64,000 nucleotides of DNA from Lentimicrobiaceae bacterium (GTDB taxonomy: Bacteria; Bacteroidota; Bacteroidia; Bacteroidales; JAGNHN01). Location: contig JAGNHN010000007.1 in NCBI GenBank assembly GCA_018001695.1, positions 26,757-90,756 of the forward strand. Direction: 5' to 3'. Under the pieces are notes generated by a model, which worked only from the letters and a program-made list of their open reading frames with translations, was not told where the DNA came from and made no database searches. The position numbers and the translations under genes were made by a program. Numbering within the stretch: the first letter of the stretch is position 1; the number at the start of each line of letters is the position of its first letter. Of this stretch, positions 18,109 to 27,857 are shown in pieces.

Positions 18109-18452
18109 TGCGGGTCGGTTTGTTTTAACTGATCAAGATCTTCTGTACCTGTCACCTTGAAGAATTTGTATTTCAGTGCAATGCTGAATACCACGATGCC
18201 CAGCCCGATAACAATGGAAGTCAATACCAGGGCCTGCGGCAGGGGATCGGCCACGGTTGTGAGAGTCGCCTGGTCCGGATCAATGAAAGCAGGAGCGCCC
18301 GCAACGAGGCCGGCCGACAGGAAGACCAGCAGGTTGGTGGCATTGCTGACAAAGATGATACCAATGACAAATTTCAGTATACTGCGCCTTAGCATCAGGT
18401 AAACACCTGCTGTATAGAGTATTCCTACCAATAGGGCCAGAGGTATCTCCAT
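18105..18452 (-). CDS. mnhC: Mrp/Mnh antiporter subunit C (NuoK-like)
   Basis: 115-residue protein with three membrane segments, homologous to NuoK. It contains KFVIGIIFVSNATNLLVFLSAG and DPLPQALVLTSIVIGLG, the MnhC signatures. It lies 4 bases from the upstream mnhB stop and overlaps mnhD by 4 bases. Structural subunit of the Mrp complex. Length is typical. Confidence 0.95.
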   Translation of the reverse strand: MEIPLALLVGILYTAGVYLMLRRSILKFVIGIIFVSNATNLLVFLSAGLVAGAPAFIDPDQATLTTVADPLPQALVLTSIVIGLGIVVFSIALKYKFFKVTGTEDLDQLKQTDPQ

Positions 18453-18456
18453 CTGA

Positions 18457-18867
18457 TTATTTCTTTAAGGTTAATAAAAACATCAGTGTTACACCAATGA
18501 CGCCAACAAAAACACCCAGGTCGAAGAGCAAGGGAGTACCCAGCTTCAGCGTTCCGATCCAAACCAGCTCTGTTTTTACCCATAGACCTGTCAGAATGGC
18601 TTTACCAAGGAGCATTGGCCACAGCATGCTCAGAAGGATCAGCAGCAGACCGATGCCCATAATGCGATGCGGCCTGATGGTCAGTTTTTCGATAACCACC
18701 TCAGGGTCATAAGCATAACCCTTAAAGACCAGGGAGAGACCTGCCAGTAAACCGGCAATAAAACCGCCACCCGGATAATCATGCCCACGCAATAAGGCGA
18801 TCAGGGCGAACAAGAGCAACAGCCAACGCACATATCTGTCTGCTATCTGCAGTATCGTTGAATTCAT
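18457..18867 (-). CDS. mnhB: Mrp/Mnh antiporter subunit B
   Basis: 136 residues, about four membrane segments, with the family pattern GHDYPGGGFIAGLLAG followed by a second half carrying LWVKTELVWIGTLKLGTPLLFDLGVF. MnhB-family proteins sit next to MnhA in the complex. The gene begins 1 base after the mnhA stop. Product length and motif content are normal. Confidence 0.94.
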   Translation of the reverse strand: MNSTILQIADRYVRWLLLLFALIALLRGHDYPGGGFIAGLLAGLSLVFKGYAYDPEVVIEKLTIRPHRIMGIGLLLILLSMLWPMLLGKAILTGLWVKTELVWIGTLKLGTPLLFDLGVFVGVIGVTLMFLLTLKK

Positions 18868-18868
18868 C

Positions 18869-21169
18869 CTACTGCCTCCTTCCTTTTATCAGTACAAAAA
18901 CACCCAGGGCTGCGACCACCAGTACAACGACTTCCCCAAACGTATCCAGGGCCCGGAAATCCACCAGAATGACATTGACAACATTCTTGCCGTAAGCATT
19001 GATGAGGCTGTTATCCAGGTAAAATGCCGAAACCGGCTTGTCAGATCCGGAAACAGAAGCCTGGAGTGCCACGAAAGTCATGACCGTGCCGAACACCAGA
19101 GCAATACCCAGATCCCGGACTTTGGTCCATCTCCTCGAAAGATTAGCAAACCGGGGCAGGCGTGGTAGCACCAGAACAAACATAACCACTGTCAGTGTTT
19201 CCACGAGGACCTGGGTAATTGCAAGATCCACAGCGCTGTAATACAAGTATATAAGAGAGATGCCATAGCCAGTGATCCCCATACCGATGATGGTTGCGAT
19301 GCGCGACATTGAAAGGGTGCTATAGATGGTAGCCAGCACCACGACCAGGATCAGCCCCGAGATATAGAATGGCTGAAGCTGAAGTCTGGGGAATGCTTCA
19401 ATCCGTGACGAAAAGTAAATCTGCGCCCACATCAGAGCGGCCGTTAATATTATGATTGTCAAAATATAATACCGATGATAGCCATGCTGGATGGTCGTTT
19501 CCTTGCGTTTTGAAAAATTTATGAAATGATCCACCCCATCGGAAAAAACATCTGTAAAGCGGAAAAAGAATAAGCGTTGATTCAAGCGGCGCCATGCATC
19601 CAGCAAGGAATCTTTTTTGATAATCCAGTATGAAAGGCTTAATCCCGCCAGAACAGTCAGGACACTGAGAAAGAACACCGTGTTAAACCCATGCCAGATT
19701 TCCCATTTAATGGGTTCCATGGAAGGGTGTATCGTTCTCAGCGTGCTGTCTATAAGTGATTTACCCAATATCTCAGGAAGCACACCCAGGATCAGGCTTA
19801 CGAGAACAAGGATGGCCGGACCCAGCAACAACAGTCGTTTCTTTTCATGCGGGGGCTGAGCATACTGCGCAGCTTTTCCAAGGAATATCTTATACAGAAA
19901 GCTCAATGAAACCGTAACCATCAGGATATTCGAAAGGACTCCCATCACCAGCACCGGAGCACCGAGGGTCGTCAGCTGTACTTTGGCTTCGTAGATCAGT
20001 TCTTTTCCCAGAAAACCGAGCATGGGAGGCAATCCGGCCATCGAAAAGGCAGCCAGGATTGAGATCCAGAAGGTTATGGGCATGAATTTCCTTAATCCCC
20101 CCAAGGCATGCAGGTCCCTGGTGCCTGTTTTCTTTTCCAGCAGCCCTGCTATCATGAACAAGGTGGCTTTATACATCGCATGTACAAAAAGGAATATCAT
20201 GGCCGCCTTAAGCGACAGCTTGGTATCTATTCCGGTTAACAGGACCAGGGTTCCCAGGGCGTTGATGGTCGTGTAGGCCAGGATGGCTTTGATATCGGTC
20301 TGTGTTATAGAGAGGTACGCGCCGATGAGCATGGTTGCGGCTCCTGCCGTGGTCAGCATCACATTCCATTCTCCGGTGCCCGCAAGGGCCGGGCTCAGGC
20401 GCAGCAGCAGAAAGAACCCGGCTTTGACCATGGTGGCAGAATGCAGGAAGGCACTTACCGGCGATGGCGCCTGCATAGCGCCGGGCAGCCAGAAATGGAA
20501 GGGGAACTGGGCTGATTTTGTAAAAACCCCGATCAGGATCAGGACGAGGCCTGGCGTATACAGCGTATGTTGGCGAATCTGGTCTCCGGAGAGTATCCAG
20601 TCGCTAACCTCATAGCTACCTGGAATGCTCCCGAGCAGCAATATACCCGCCAGAAGGCTCAGTCCACCAAAGCCGGTGATGTATAGTGATTGGAAAGCTG
20701 CCTTACGGGCTTCAGGCTTCTCATGAAAGAAGCTGATCAGCAGGAAAGAAAGGACACTGGTGAGTTCCCAGAAAACAAAGAGCTGGATGAGGTTTTCAGA
20801 GAGTACCAATCCCAGCATAGCACTGCTGAACAGGCTCAGGTAGAAGTAGAAGCGCAACAGCCCTGTATACCCCTTCATATAGGCGTGGGCATAGAAGAAT
20901 ATCAGGGATCCGATACCCGTGATCAGCAGGGCAAAGGAGAGCCCCAGCCCATCCAGCAGGAAGCCGGCATGGAGGCCCAGGGCAGGAATCCATTCATAGG
21001 AGGCACCCAGAATTCCCATCTCTCTGATGACCGGAACCTGCATGAGGAAAAAGGCAAACACGGCCAACTGAAACGAACCCAGGATCACGGCAGTGTGCCT
21101 GAGCATCCTGGCAGGCAAAGCCAGCAGCGCAAAGGGTATCAGCAGGTAGGTCAGTAAAACCTGTATCAT
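18869..21169 (-). CDS. mnhA: Mrp/Mnh antiporter subunit A (NuoL-like, long form)
   Basis: 766-residue membrane protein. The N-terminal 500 residues are NuoL-like, with FVFWELTSVLSFLLISFF and KSAQFPFHFWLPGAMQAP in the proton-channel domain. The C-terminal 250 residues carry MbhD/MbhE-like helices (YSAVDLAITQVLVETLTVVMF and DFRALDTFGEVVVL), the full long MrpA architecture. It is the largest subunit, first of the A-B-C-D-E-F-G order, which is complete here. A possible 72-codon gene overlaps its start by 4 bases. Confidence 0.95.
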   Translation of the reverse strand: MIQVLLTYLLIPFALLALPARMLRHTAVILGSFQLAVFAFFLMQVPVIREMGILGASYEWIPALGLHAGFLLDGLGLSFALLITGIGSLIFFYAHAYMKGYTGLLRFYFYLSLFSSAMLGLVLSENLIQLFVFWELTSVLSFLLISFFHEKPEARKAAFQSLYITGFGGLSLLAGILLLGSIPGSYEVSDWILSGDQIRQHTLYTPGLVLILIGVFTKSAQFPFHFWLPGAMQAPSPVSAFLHSATMVKAGFFLLLRLSPALAGTGEWNVMLTTAGAATMLIGAYLSITQTDIKAILAYTTINALGTLVLLTGIDTKLSLKAAMIFLFVHAMYKATLFMIAGLLEKKTGTRDLHALGGLRKFMPITFWISILAAFSMAGLPPMLGFLGKELIYEAKVQLTTLGAPVLVMGVLSNILMVTVSLSFLYKIFLGKAAQYAQPPHEKKRLLLLGPAILVLVSLILGVLPEILGKSLIDSTLRTIHPSMEPIKWEIWHGFNTVFFLSVLTVLAGLSLSYWIIKKDSLLDAWRRLNQRLFFFRFTDVFSDGVDHFINFSKRKETTIQHGYHRYYILTIIILTAALMWAQIYFSSRIEAFPRLQLQPFYISGLILVVVLATIYSTLSMSRIATIIGMGITGYGISLIYLYYSAVDLAITQVLVETLTVVMFVLVLPRLPRFANLSRRWTKVRDLGIALVFGTVMTFVALQASVSGSDKPVSAFYLDNSLINAYGKNVVNVILVDFRALDTFGEVVVLVVAALGVFVLIKGRRQ

Positions 21170-21384
21170 GGATTGCCATTCATGTCAAAGTCAAGGCTGG
21201 CAATGATGCGCCAATTTCTTTTACGGGAAATTACGAATGTAATGAAAACCTGGTTTGCTTTATCCCTGAATTCATCGATAGCCGGGGTGAGGGAATATAT
21301 GCCCCCTGCTCCATCCGGATCTTTCAGCAAGGTCTTGTTATAAAAATCCTTACGGGCAGATGAGAGGTAAATGGATGGGTGCAT
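21166..21384 (-). CDS. Possible small hypothetical protein upstream of mnhA
   Basis: A 72-codon frame whose TGA overlaps the mnhA ATG (ATGA), the same coupling seen between other genes of the Mrp operon. The product is soluble and basic, with no family I recognise and no membrane segment. It could be a real small gene, a translated leader that couples mnhA expression, or chance. No promoter motif was found upstream. Confidence 0.3.
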   Translation of the reverse strand: MHPSIYLSSARKDFYNKTLLKDPDGAGGIYSLTPAIDEFRDKANQVFITFVISRKRNWRIIASLDFDMNGNP

Positions 21385-21504
21385 ATTTTCGTTTATTCTA
21401 CTAACACGGACATGCCATCAATGGTTTATCCGGCCCCTGATAAACGTTGCAGGAACAATCGGAAAGGTGTCAGCCAGTTATCCGTAGCAAGCACGACAAA
21501 GTAG

Positions 21505-21512
21505 TATCTTTG
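21505..21512 (+). promoter_or_regulatory. Candidate -7 promoter element of pgk
   Basis: TATCTTTG fits the Bacteroidetes -7 consensus and lies 25 bases before the pgk start codon. No good TTTG partner is seen at the standard spacing. Motif match only. Confidence 0.45.
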
Positions 21513-21537
21513 CAGAAAATCAGATAAATCAGACGCT

Positions 21538-22731
21538 ATGCATACCATCGACACTTATCCTTTCAACGGAAAAAAGATCCTGATCCGTGTGGATTTCAAC
21601 GTTCCCCTGAACGCCTCCTTTGAGATCACCGACACCACCCGTATTGATGCCGCCTTACCGACATTACGCAAGGTAATCGCAGAAGGGGGATGTCCTGTGA
21701 TTATGTCGCACCTGGGCCGCCCCAAACAGGGTCCCGAAGACCGTTACTCGCTGCGTCACCTGGTCCCGTACCTTGAAGCGTCTCTGGGAAAGAACGTTGC
21801 TTTTGCGCCGGACTGTATTGGGGAGGAAGCCCGCAATCTGGCAGCAGGATTGAAACCAGGTGAGGTATTGTTGCTTGAAAACCTCCGTTTTTACAAAGAA
21901 GAAGAAAAGGGTGATGCGGAATTTGCCTCCAAACTGGCTTCCCTGGGGGATGCCTATATGAACGATGCATTTGGAACCGCCCACCGTGCGCATGCTTCCA
22001 CCGCCATCATTGCAGATTATTTCCCGAACGACAAGATGTTTGGCTATCTGATGGGGCAGGAGCTCGAGAGCATCGACAAGGTGCTGCACGGCAATCTGCG
22101 TCCGTTTACCGCCGTACTGGGCGGCGCCAAGGTGAGTGGCAAGATCGAGATCATCCGCAATCTGATGGATAAGGCTGATCAGATCCTCATCGGAGGTGGT
22201 ATGATGTTTACCTTCCTTAAGGCACAGGGTCATGATACTGGCAAAAGCCTGGTTGAAGATGACCTGCTGGAAGTGGCCCTGGAAGCCCTGCGACTGGCTG
22301 AAGAAAAAGGCGTTCAGCTGGTTCTGCCCGTCGATGCAGTAGCTGCAGATACCTTCGACAATGCTGCCAATACCCAGCTTGTATCCGCAGGAAATATCCC
22401 ACAGGATTGGATGGGCCTCGATATCGGCCCTGAAAGTATCGCATTATTCCGGGATATCCTGCTTGGGTCCAAAACGATTCTTTGGAATGGTCCGATGGGC
22501 GTGTTCGAGATGCCTTCCTTTGCGCAGGGGACCATCAAAGTGGCTCAGGCGGTTGCCGAAGCTACAAAGGGTGGCGCTTTTAGCCTCATTGGAGGCGGTG
22601 ACAGTGTTGCAGCCGTCAACCAGTTTGGCCTGGCCGATCAGGTTTCCTATATCTCCACCGGAGGTGGGGCCATGCTGGAATACATTGAAGGAAAGGAACT
22701 TCCAGGTGTCAGCGCAATTAAGCGTTCGTAG
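21538..22731 (+). CDS. pgk: Phosphoglycerate kinase
   Basis: 397-residue cytosolic glycolytic enzyme that converts 1,3-bisphosphoglycerate and ADP to 3-phosphoglycerate and ATP (reversible). Signatures seen: RVDFNVPLN near residue 17, SHLGRPK near 60, [14 protein letters not shown] near 110, and the C-terminal [13 protein letters not shown] nucleotide-binding loop. Length is typical of bacterial PGK. It is first of a same-strand run pgk-tatD-asparaginase-GT9, with a 38-base gap to tatD, though functional linkage in that run is weak. Confidence 0.97.
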   Translation: MHTIDTYPFNGKKILIRVDFNVPLNASFEITDTTRIDAALPTLRKVIAEGGCPVIMSHLGRPKQGPEDRYSLRHLVPYLEASLGKNVAFAPDCIGEEARNLAAGLKPGEVLLLENLRFYKEEEKGDAEFASKLASLGDAYMNDAFGTAHRAHASTAIIADYFPNDKMFGYLMGQELESIDKVLHGNLRPFTAVLGGAKVSGKIEIIRNLMDKADQILIGGGMMFTFLKAQGHDTGKSLVEDDLLEVALEALRLAEEKGVQLVLPVDAVAADTFDNAANTQLVSAGNIPQDWMGLDIGPESIALFRDILLGSKTILWNGPMGVFEMPSFAQGTIKVAQAVAEATKGGAFSLIGGGDSVAAVNQFGLADQVSYISTGGGAMLEYIEGKELPGVSAIKRS

Positions 22732-22769
22732 TGCTTTTAAGGATACAAGTAACGTCCTCACTGCTCTGA

Positions 22770-23558
22770 ATGATACTGGTTGATACCCATACCCATCTGT
22801 ACCTGGATGCCTTTGATGCCGACCGGGAAACAGTTGTAAATCGTGCCCTGGAAGCCGGTGTTAAGTATATTCTCCTTCCCAATATTGATGCCGCATCGGT
22901 GGATTCCCTGCACCGGATGGCAGAAGGTTTTCCAGGGATCTGCCTGCCGATGATGGGATTGCACCCAACGTCTGTCGGAGAGAACTGGGAGGCTGAGCTT
23001 CAGATCATTAGCGACTTGCTGGAGGAAGAAAGGTATGCCGGACTGGGAGAGATCGGCATCGACCTGTATTGGGATACCACCTACCGGGAAGCCCAGATTG
23101 CAGCTTTTCGCCATCAGATACGCCTGGCGCACCGCCATGGACTGGCAGTTTCAGTGCACTCCAGGGATGCCATGGATCTTATCCTGGATGAACTGGAAGA
23201 GATGGCCTTACCCGGATTGCGCGGAATCCTGCATTGCTTTACCGGTGATAGCCGGCAGGCAAATCGCGCAATTAACCTGGGATTCAAACTGGGCATAGGA
23301 GGTGTACTGACGTTCAGGAAATCAGGTTTGGCGGAGGTCGTCCAGGACGTCGGATTGGATCACCTTGTCCTGGAAACGGATGCTCCCTTCCTGGCACCTG
23401 TTCCATACAGAGGGAAACGTAATGAGAGTGCCTATATCCTGCTCATCGCACAGGCACTGGCCGAAGTCCTGCACACCAGCCTGGATGAGGTGGCCGAAGT
23501 TACCACCCGCAATGCCATCCATACATTTAACATCGACACTTACCTGAACCGCATATGA
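22770..23558 (+). CDS. tatD: TatD-family metal-dependent hydrolase
   Basis: 262-residue TIM-barrel hydrolase. The metal-binding residues are visible: DTHTHLYLD at 5-13, GEIGIDLYW near 94, VHSRDA near 130, HCFTGD near 155 and ETDAPFLAP near 204. TatD enzymes have 3'-5' exonuclease or DNase activity in several bacteria; the physiological role here is not established. The stop overlaps the asparaginase start by 4 bases, so translation is probably coupled. Confidence 0.95.
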   Translation: MILVDTHTHLYLDAFDADRETVVNRALEAGVKYILLPNIDAASVDSLHRMAEGFPGICLPMMGLHPTSVGENWEAELQIISDLLEEERYAGLGEIGIDLYWDTTYREAQIAAFRHQIRLAHRHGLAVSVHSRDAMDLILDELEEMALPGLRGILHCFTGDSRQANRAINLGFKLGIGGVLTFRKSGLAEVVQDVGLDHLVLETDAPFLAPVPYRGKRNESAYILLIAQALAEVLHTSLDEVAEVTTRNAIHTFNIDTYLNRI

Positions 23559-24610
23559 AACCGGAATTATCCAGCCTTGAAGCCAAACAGGAAACGGCCT
23601 TGCTGGTCATCTACACAGGTGGGACCATTGGCATGATGCAGGATCCGGTCACCGGATCCCTGTCCCCTTTCAATTTCGATCATATCTTCCAGCATATGCC
23701 GGTGCTCAGCCGGGTCAGGTACCGCATCGGACATCATTGTTTTGATCCTTTGATCGACTCTTCTGAAGTGAAACCTTCTTTCTGGCAGGAGCTGGCCACG
23801 GTGATCGCCAATGCCTATGCCGACTACGATGGCTTCGTTGTGCTGCATGGCACGGATACCATGGCCTACACCGCTTCGATGCTCAGCTTCATGCTTGAAA
23901 ACCTGAATAAGCCTGTGATCCTCACCGGATCGCAGCTGCCTTTGGGGATGGTGAGATCAGACGGAAGGGAGAACTTCATCACCGCGCTGGAGATTGCGGC
24001 TGCACGGCAGGATGATACCCCGCTGGTACCAGAGGTGGCCATCTATTTTGAGAATAAACTTTTCAGGGGAAATCGGACAACCAAGTTCAATGCCGAGGAT
24101 TTCAATGCCTTTGTATCCGAGAACTACCCTATTCTGGCGGAAGCCGGTGTTCATATACGCTATAACCTGCCCCATCTCCGCAAACCGAATTTTAAAAACC
24201 TGCGCCTGCACACCCAGGTTGACCCCAATGTCGCCATCCTGAAGCTGTTTCCCGGGATTACACCGAACGTGGTATCAGCACTGCTTTCAGCGCCCGGTCT
24301 GCAGGGTATCATCCTTGAGACCTTCGGATCAGGGAATGCCCCTACCGACGCCTGGTTCATTGATTTGCTCAAGGAAGCCATCGGGCGTGGCATTACCATC
24401 ATGAATGTGACCCAGTGCAAAGGAGGCGCCGTGGAAATGGGTAGGTATGCCAGCAGCCTGAAACTGGAGGAAATCGGCGTGGTTAGTGGACGTGATATCA
24501 CAACCGAGTCGGCCACGGCCAAAATGATGTTCCTGCTGGGCCAGGGATTCAAAGGAACAAGCCTGAAAAAATGGCTGGAGACATCGCTGATCGGGGAGAT
24601 GTCGGTATAA
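23555..24610 (+). CDS. ansA: Type I (cytoplasmic) L-asparaginase
   Basis: 351 residues without a signal peptide, consistent with the cytoplasmic type I enzyme, which deaminates L-asparagine to aspartate and ammonia. The first nucleophile motif is YTGGTIGMMQ near residue 20; the second is LHGTDTMAYTASML near 98-111, with the conserved Thr-Asp pair. The C-terminal allosteric-type domain is present. The 4-base overlap with tatD implies co-translation. Confidence 0.94.
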   Translation: MKPELSSLEAKQETALLVIYTGGTIGMMQDPVTGSLSPFNFDHIFQHMPVLSRVRYRIGHHCFDPLIDSSEVKPSFWQELATVIANAYADYDGFVVLHGTDTMAYTASMLSFMLENLNKPVILTGSQLPLGMVRSDGRENFITALEIAAARQDDTPLVPEVAIYFENKLFRGNRTTKFNAEDFNAFVSENYPILAEAGVHIRYNLPHLRKPNFKNLRLHTQVDPNVAILKLFPGITPNVVSALLSAPGLQGIILETFGSGNAPTDAWFIDLLKEAIGRGITIMNVTQCKGGAVEMGRYASSLKLEEIGVVSGRDITTESATAKMMFLLGQGFKGTSLKKWLETSLIGEMSV

Positions 24611-24621
24611 ATAGGCATACC

Positions 24622-24648
24622 GCATGTGAATAACATGCCTTACCTTCG
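24622..24648 (+). promoter_or_regulatory. Inverted repeat and -7-like element before the second GT9
   Basis: In the 40-base gap between ansA and GT9 there is a perfect inverted repeat GCATGT-GAATA-ACATGC (24622-24638), followed by TACCTTCG (24641-24648), one base off TAnnTTTG, then 2 bases to the GTG start. It could be a small operator-promoter unit; the promoter match is imperfect. Confidence 0.3.
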
Positions 24649-24650
24649 TT

Positions 24651-25652
24651 GTGGTGAAGAAAATCCTGGTCATACGCTTCAGTTCCATCGGTGATATCAT
24701 TCTGACATCACCGGTGTTGCGTTGCCTGAAAAAGCAGGATCCCGGACGGGAAATCCATGTGCTCACCAAATCTGCCTATCAGGACCTGTTCCTGCACAAC
24801 CCGAATGTCGACAAGGTCTTTGCGCTGGGGCAAGAAACGATGCCTGGCCTTATCAAAGCTCTGAAGCAGGAGCGTTATGACTATGTTGTTGATCTTCATC
24901 GTAATATGCGCAGCCTGCGTGTGAAGATGGGCCTCCGGGTCGCTTCCTCTTCCTTCCCAAAGCTGAATATCCGGAAGTACCTGCTGGTGCGTTTTGGCAT
25001 CAACATGCTCCCTGAGGTTCACATTGTCGACAGGTATTTTCAGGCTGTCAGAAGATTGGGCGTTATCACTGACGGTCAGGGGCTTGATTTCTATTTAGAT
25101 CCCCAAACACCGGATCAGGCTGCCTTATTACCGAAAGACTTCCCCAAGGAGTACTTTGCCTTCGTCAATGGTGGCCGGCACCAGACAAAGATCATCCCCA
25201 TTCGCAAGGCTGTTGAGATTTGCAAAGCCCTGAATAAGCCTGTGGTTTTATTGGGGGGACCGGAAGACAGTGACAGTGGAGAAGCCATTGTCAGAGATTG
25301 CAATACATTGGTATACAATGGCTGTGGCAAATACAGCCTGATGGAATCTGCCGGTATTCTGGCTGGCGCCAAGGGGGTGATCAGCGGAGATACGGGATTA
25401 ATGCACCTGACCGCTGCTTTACGTAAACCCATGGTTACTGTATGGGGTAATACCATACCGGAATTTGGAATGTACCCCTATATGCCGGATGCACCTGGCA
25501 AACATCAGGCATTCGAAATCAAACCTTTATCCTGCCGCCCCTGCAGTAAGCTGGGGCATCCGTCCTGTCCTGAGCATCATTTTCGTTGCATGATGGACCA
25601 GAACGGGCAGGCCATCGCATCGGCCCTGTTCAGGCTAGCCGGCCTGCCCTGA
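24651..25652 (+). CDS. Glycosyltransferase family 9 (second copy)
   Basis: 333 residues. The start is GTG at 24651, or the GTG next to it. The N-terminus KILVIRFSSIGDIILTSPVLR is the GT9 signature, and the C-terminal half has GGRHQTKIIP, VLLGGPEDSDSGE and SGDTGLMHLTAALRKP, the nucleotide-sugar site. C-terminal cysteines (CRPCSKLGHPSCP) resemble those in other Bacteroidetes GT9 proteins. It probably acts on LPS core or another envelope glycan; donor sugar unknown. It is convergent with the M3 peptidase gene, 12 bases apart. Confidence 0.92.
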   Translation: MVKKILVIRFSSIGDIILTSPVLRCLKKQDPGREIHVLTKSAYQDLFLHNPNVDKVFALGQETMPGLIKALKQERYDYVVDLHRNMRSLRVKMGLRVASSSFPKLNIRKYLLVRFGINMLPEVHIVDRYFQAVRRLGVITDGQGLDFYLDPQTPDQAALLPKDFPKEYFAFVNGGRHQTKIIPIRKAVEICKALNKPVVLLGGPEDSDSGEAIVRDCNTLVYNGCGKYSLMESAGILAGAKGVISGDTGLMHLTAALRKPMVTVWGNTIPEFGMYPYMPDAPGKHQAFEIKPLSCRPCSKLGHPSCPEHHFRCMMDQNGQAIASALFRLAGLP

Positions 25653-25664
25653 TCCTCTTTGATC

Positions 25665-27776
25665 TTATTCCAGTCCGCGCTTACGGAGCAGCGGCTTATC
25701 GGAGGGATCCTGACCGCGGAATTTCCGGTACTGGTCCATGCCCTCGCCTTCACCTCCTCCGGCCAGCACATAGCGACGGAAGCGGGAAGCCAGATCCTGG
25801 TTGTAAAGATCTCCGGAATCAACAAAAGCCTGGAAAGCATCGGCATCCAATACGGCAGCCCAGAGGTAGACATAGTATCCTGCAGCATATCCACCCATGA
25901 CATGGCTGAAGTAGGTGGTACGGTAGCGGGGAAGGATCTCCTTCATCAGCTGTATCTTGTCCATGCTGGCCTTCTCAAAGCTGTTTACATCCATCTCCGT
26001 CGGGGCTGTCATGCTGTGCCAGTCCATATCCAGAACAGAAGCAGCAATGTATTCGGTTGTGACAAATCCCTGGTTGAAGGTCATGCTATTCATCAGCCTG
26101 TCCACCAACTCCTGGGGCATAGGCTCGTTGGTCTGATAATGACGTGCATACTCAGCCATGACCTCCGGTTGGGCAGCCCAATGTTCCATGATCTGGGAAG
26201 GAAGTTCCACCATATCCCGCTGCAGGTGACCGGCCAGGCGCTGATAGGGGCCATCTGTAAAGAAACCGTGTAGGGCATGGCCAAATTCATGCCAGAGGGT
26301 TGTGACTTCGTCCCAGCTCAGCAAGGAAGGGGTGTCGCCATAAGGACGGGTAAAATTGCAGGTTATGGTAACGATGGGAGCGATGCGTTTACCATCGACA
26401 TAGGATTGCTGCCGGAGGCGGCCACACCATGCGCCCACATTCTTTCCCGGGCGTGGATGATAATCCAGTGTAAGGACAGCCAGATGACTGCCATCTGCTT
26501 CCTTAACTTCAAACACTTCTACTTCAGGGTGATATACGGGAGCTTCCGGGATGCGTGTGAAGGTGATGCCATAAAGCTTTGTGGCAACGGCAAACATGCC
26601 ATCGCGGGCATTTTCCAGCTTGAGATAGGGCTTAAGCTCTGATTCTTCGAGGTTGTACTTTTCCTTTCTCAGTTTCTCGGCGTAGTACCACCAATCCCAT
26701 GATTCAAGGCTGAAGTTACCACCTTCGCGCTGGATGATGGACTGCATCTCTGTCAGATCTCTCTTAGCCGCTGCCTGTGCCGGTTTCATAAGGCGATCGA
26801 GGAAGGCATACACATTCTCCGGCTTTTCAGCCATATTATTGGAAATCACATACTCAGCAAATGTATTATGGCCAAGCAGTCTGGCTCTCTCAACACGCAG
26901 GTTCATGATTTCGCGGATAATCTCTTTATTATCAAATTCATTGTCGTTATCGCCGCGCATGAAATAACCACGGTAGATCTTTTCGCGCAGTTCACGTTTA
27001 TCGGCATACTGCAGAAAAGGGATGAGGCTGGGCTTCTGAAGCGTGAACAGCCATTTACCCTCCATACCGGCCTCTTTGGCTGCTTCAGCTGCAGCCACCA
27101 CACTTCCTTCAGGCAGGCCGGCCAGGTCCTCTTCATTGTCCAGGACCAGCTGAAAATTGGTATTGGTCTCGGCCAGCAGGTTATCCCGGAATTTGAGTTG
27201 CAATTCGGTCACCCTTTGGTTGATTTCCCTGAGCCTGGTTTTCCCACTCTCATCAAGGGCTGCACCATTGCGGATGAAGTCTTTGTAATATTTTTCTACC
27301 AATCTGACCTGCAATGAATCCAGTCCAAGGTTTTGCCGCTCCTGATGGACCTTCTCAACACGTTGAAAAAGAGGAACATTCATCCAGATATCATCATCAT
27401 GCTGCGTAACCATGGGGCCAATGATCCTTGCCAGCGCCTGCATGGCCGGATTGGTGTTGGCTGAGTTGATTGTCTGAAACACCCTGCTTACTTTGCGCAG
27501 CAGTTCCCCTGAACGGTCAAAAGCCAGGATGGTATTTTCAAATCCGGCAGGCTCTGTCTGATTAACGATGGCATCTATCTCTGCCTTCTGTTCTGCGATT
27601 CCTTTTTCATAGGCAGGAAGATAATGGCTGGTGTCAATCAGATCAAAGGGGGGGATCTGAAAGGGCGTTGTATACTCGCTGAAGAAAGGATTCACGGGTT
27701 CTTTCACTTTTTGCTTACAGGATAAGGTGATTACCAATGGAATACATGCTAATGCAAGGAACAAGGTCTTTTTCAT
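25665..27776 (-). CDS. dcp: M3-family peptidyl-dipeptidase lipoprotein (Dcp-like)
   Basis: 703 residues from the ATG at 27776. The first residues MKKTLFLALACIPLVITLSC are a lipoprotein signal with lipobox ITLSC, so this start is preferred to the longer frame at 27827. Zinc-binding HEFGH lies at about residue 493-497, with the following Glu about 25 residues on. M3A Dcp enzymes remove C-terminal dipeptides from peptides. The lipid anchor suggests a periplasmic location, where it could degrade peptides after uptake. It is separated from the ppx gene by 81 bases. Confidence 0.93.
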   Translation of the reverse strand: MKKTLFLALACIPLVITLSCKQKVKEPVNPFFSEYTTPFQIPPFDLIDTSHYLPAYEKGIAEQKAEIDAIVNQTEPAGFENTILAFDRSGELLRKVSRVFQTINSANTNPAMQALARIIGPMVTQHDDDIWMNVPLFQRVEKVHQERQNLGLDSLQVRLVEKYYKDFIRNGAALDESGKTRLREINQRVTELQLKFRDNLLAETNTNFQLVLDNEEDLAGLPEGSVVAAAEAAKEAGMEGKWLFTLQKPSLIPFLQYADKRELREKIYRGYFMRGDNDNEFDNKEIIREIMNLRVERARLLGHNTFAEYVISNNMAEKPENVYAFLDRLMKPAQAAAKRDLTEMQSIIQREGGNFSLESWDWWYYAEKLRKEKYNLEESELKPYLKLENARDGMFAVATKLYGITFTRIPEAPVYHPEVEVFEVKEADGSHLAVLTLDYHPRPGKNVGAWCGRLRQQSYVDGKRIAPIVTITCNFTRPYGDTPSLLSWDEVTTLWHEFGHALHGFFTDGPYQRLAGHLQRDMVELPSQIMEHWAAQPEVMAEYARHYQTNEPMPQELVDRLMNSMTFNQGFVTTEYIAASVLDMDWHSMTAPTEMDVNSFEKASMDKIQLMKEILPRYRTTYFSHVMGGYAAGYYVYLWAAVLDADAFQAFVDSGDLYNQDLASRFRRYVLAGGGEGEGMDQYRKFRGQDPSDKPLLRKRGLE

Positions 27777-27857
27777 GGCGTTTTGGTTTTGGCAATACAA
27801 AGAAAAGAATACTGTTTTAATCAGCATGATAGCAGCGGCAAAATACCACAGCCGTAG

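Noticed and set aside
24651..25652. Second GT9 as a recent duplicate of the one at 7.4 kb
   Set aside because: The two proteins share only family motifs; sequence and context differ too much for a recent copy.
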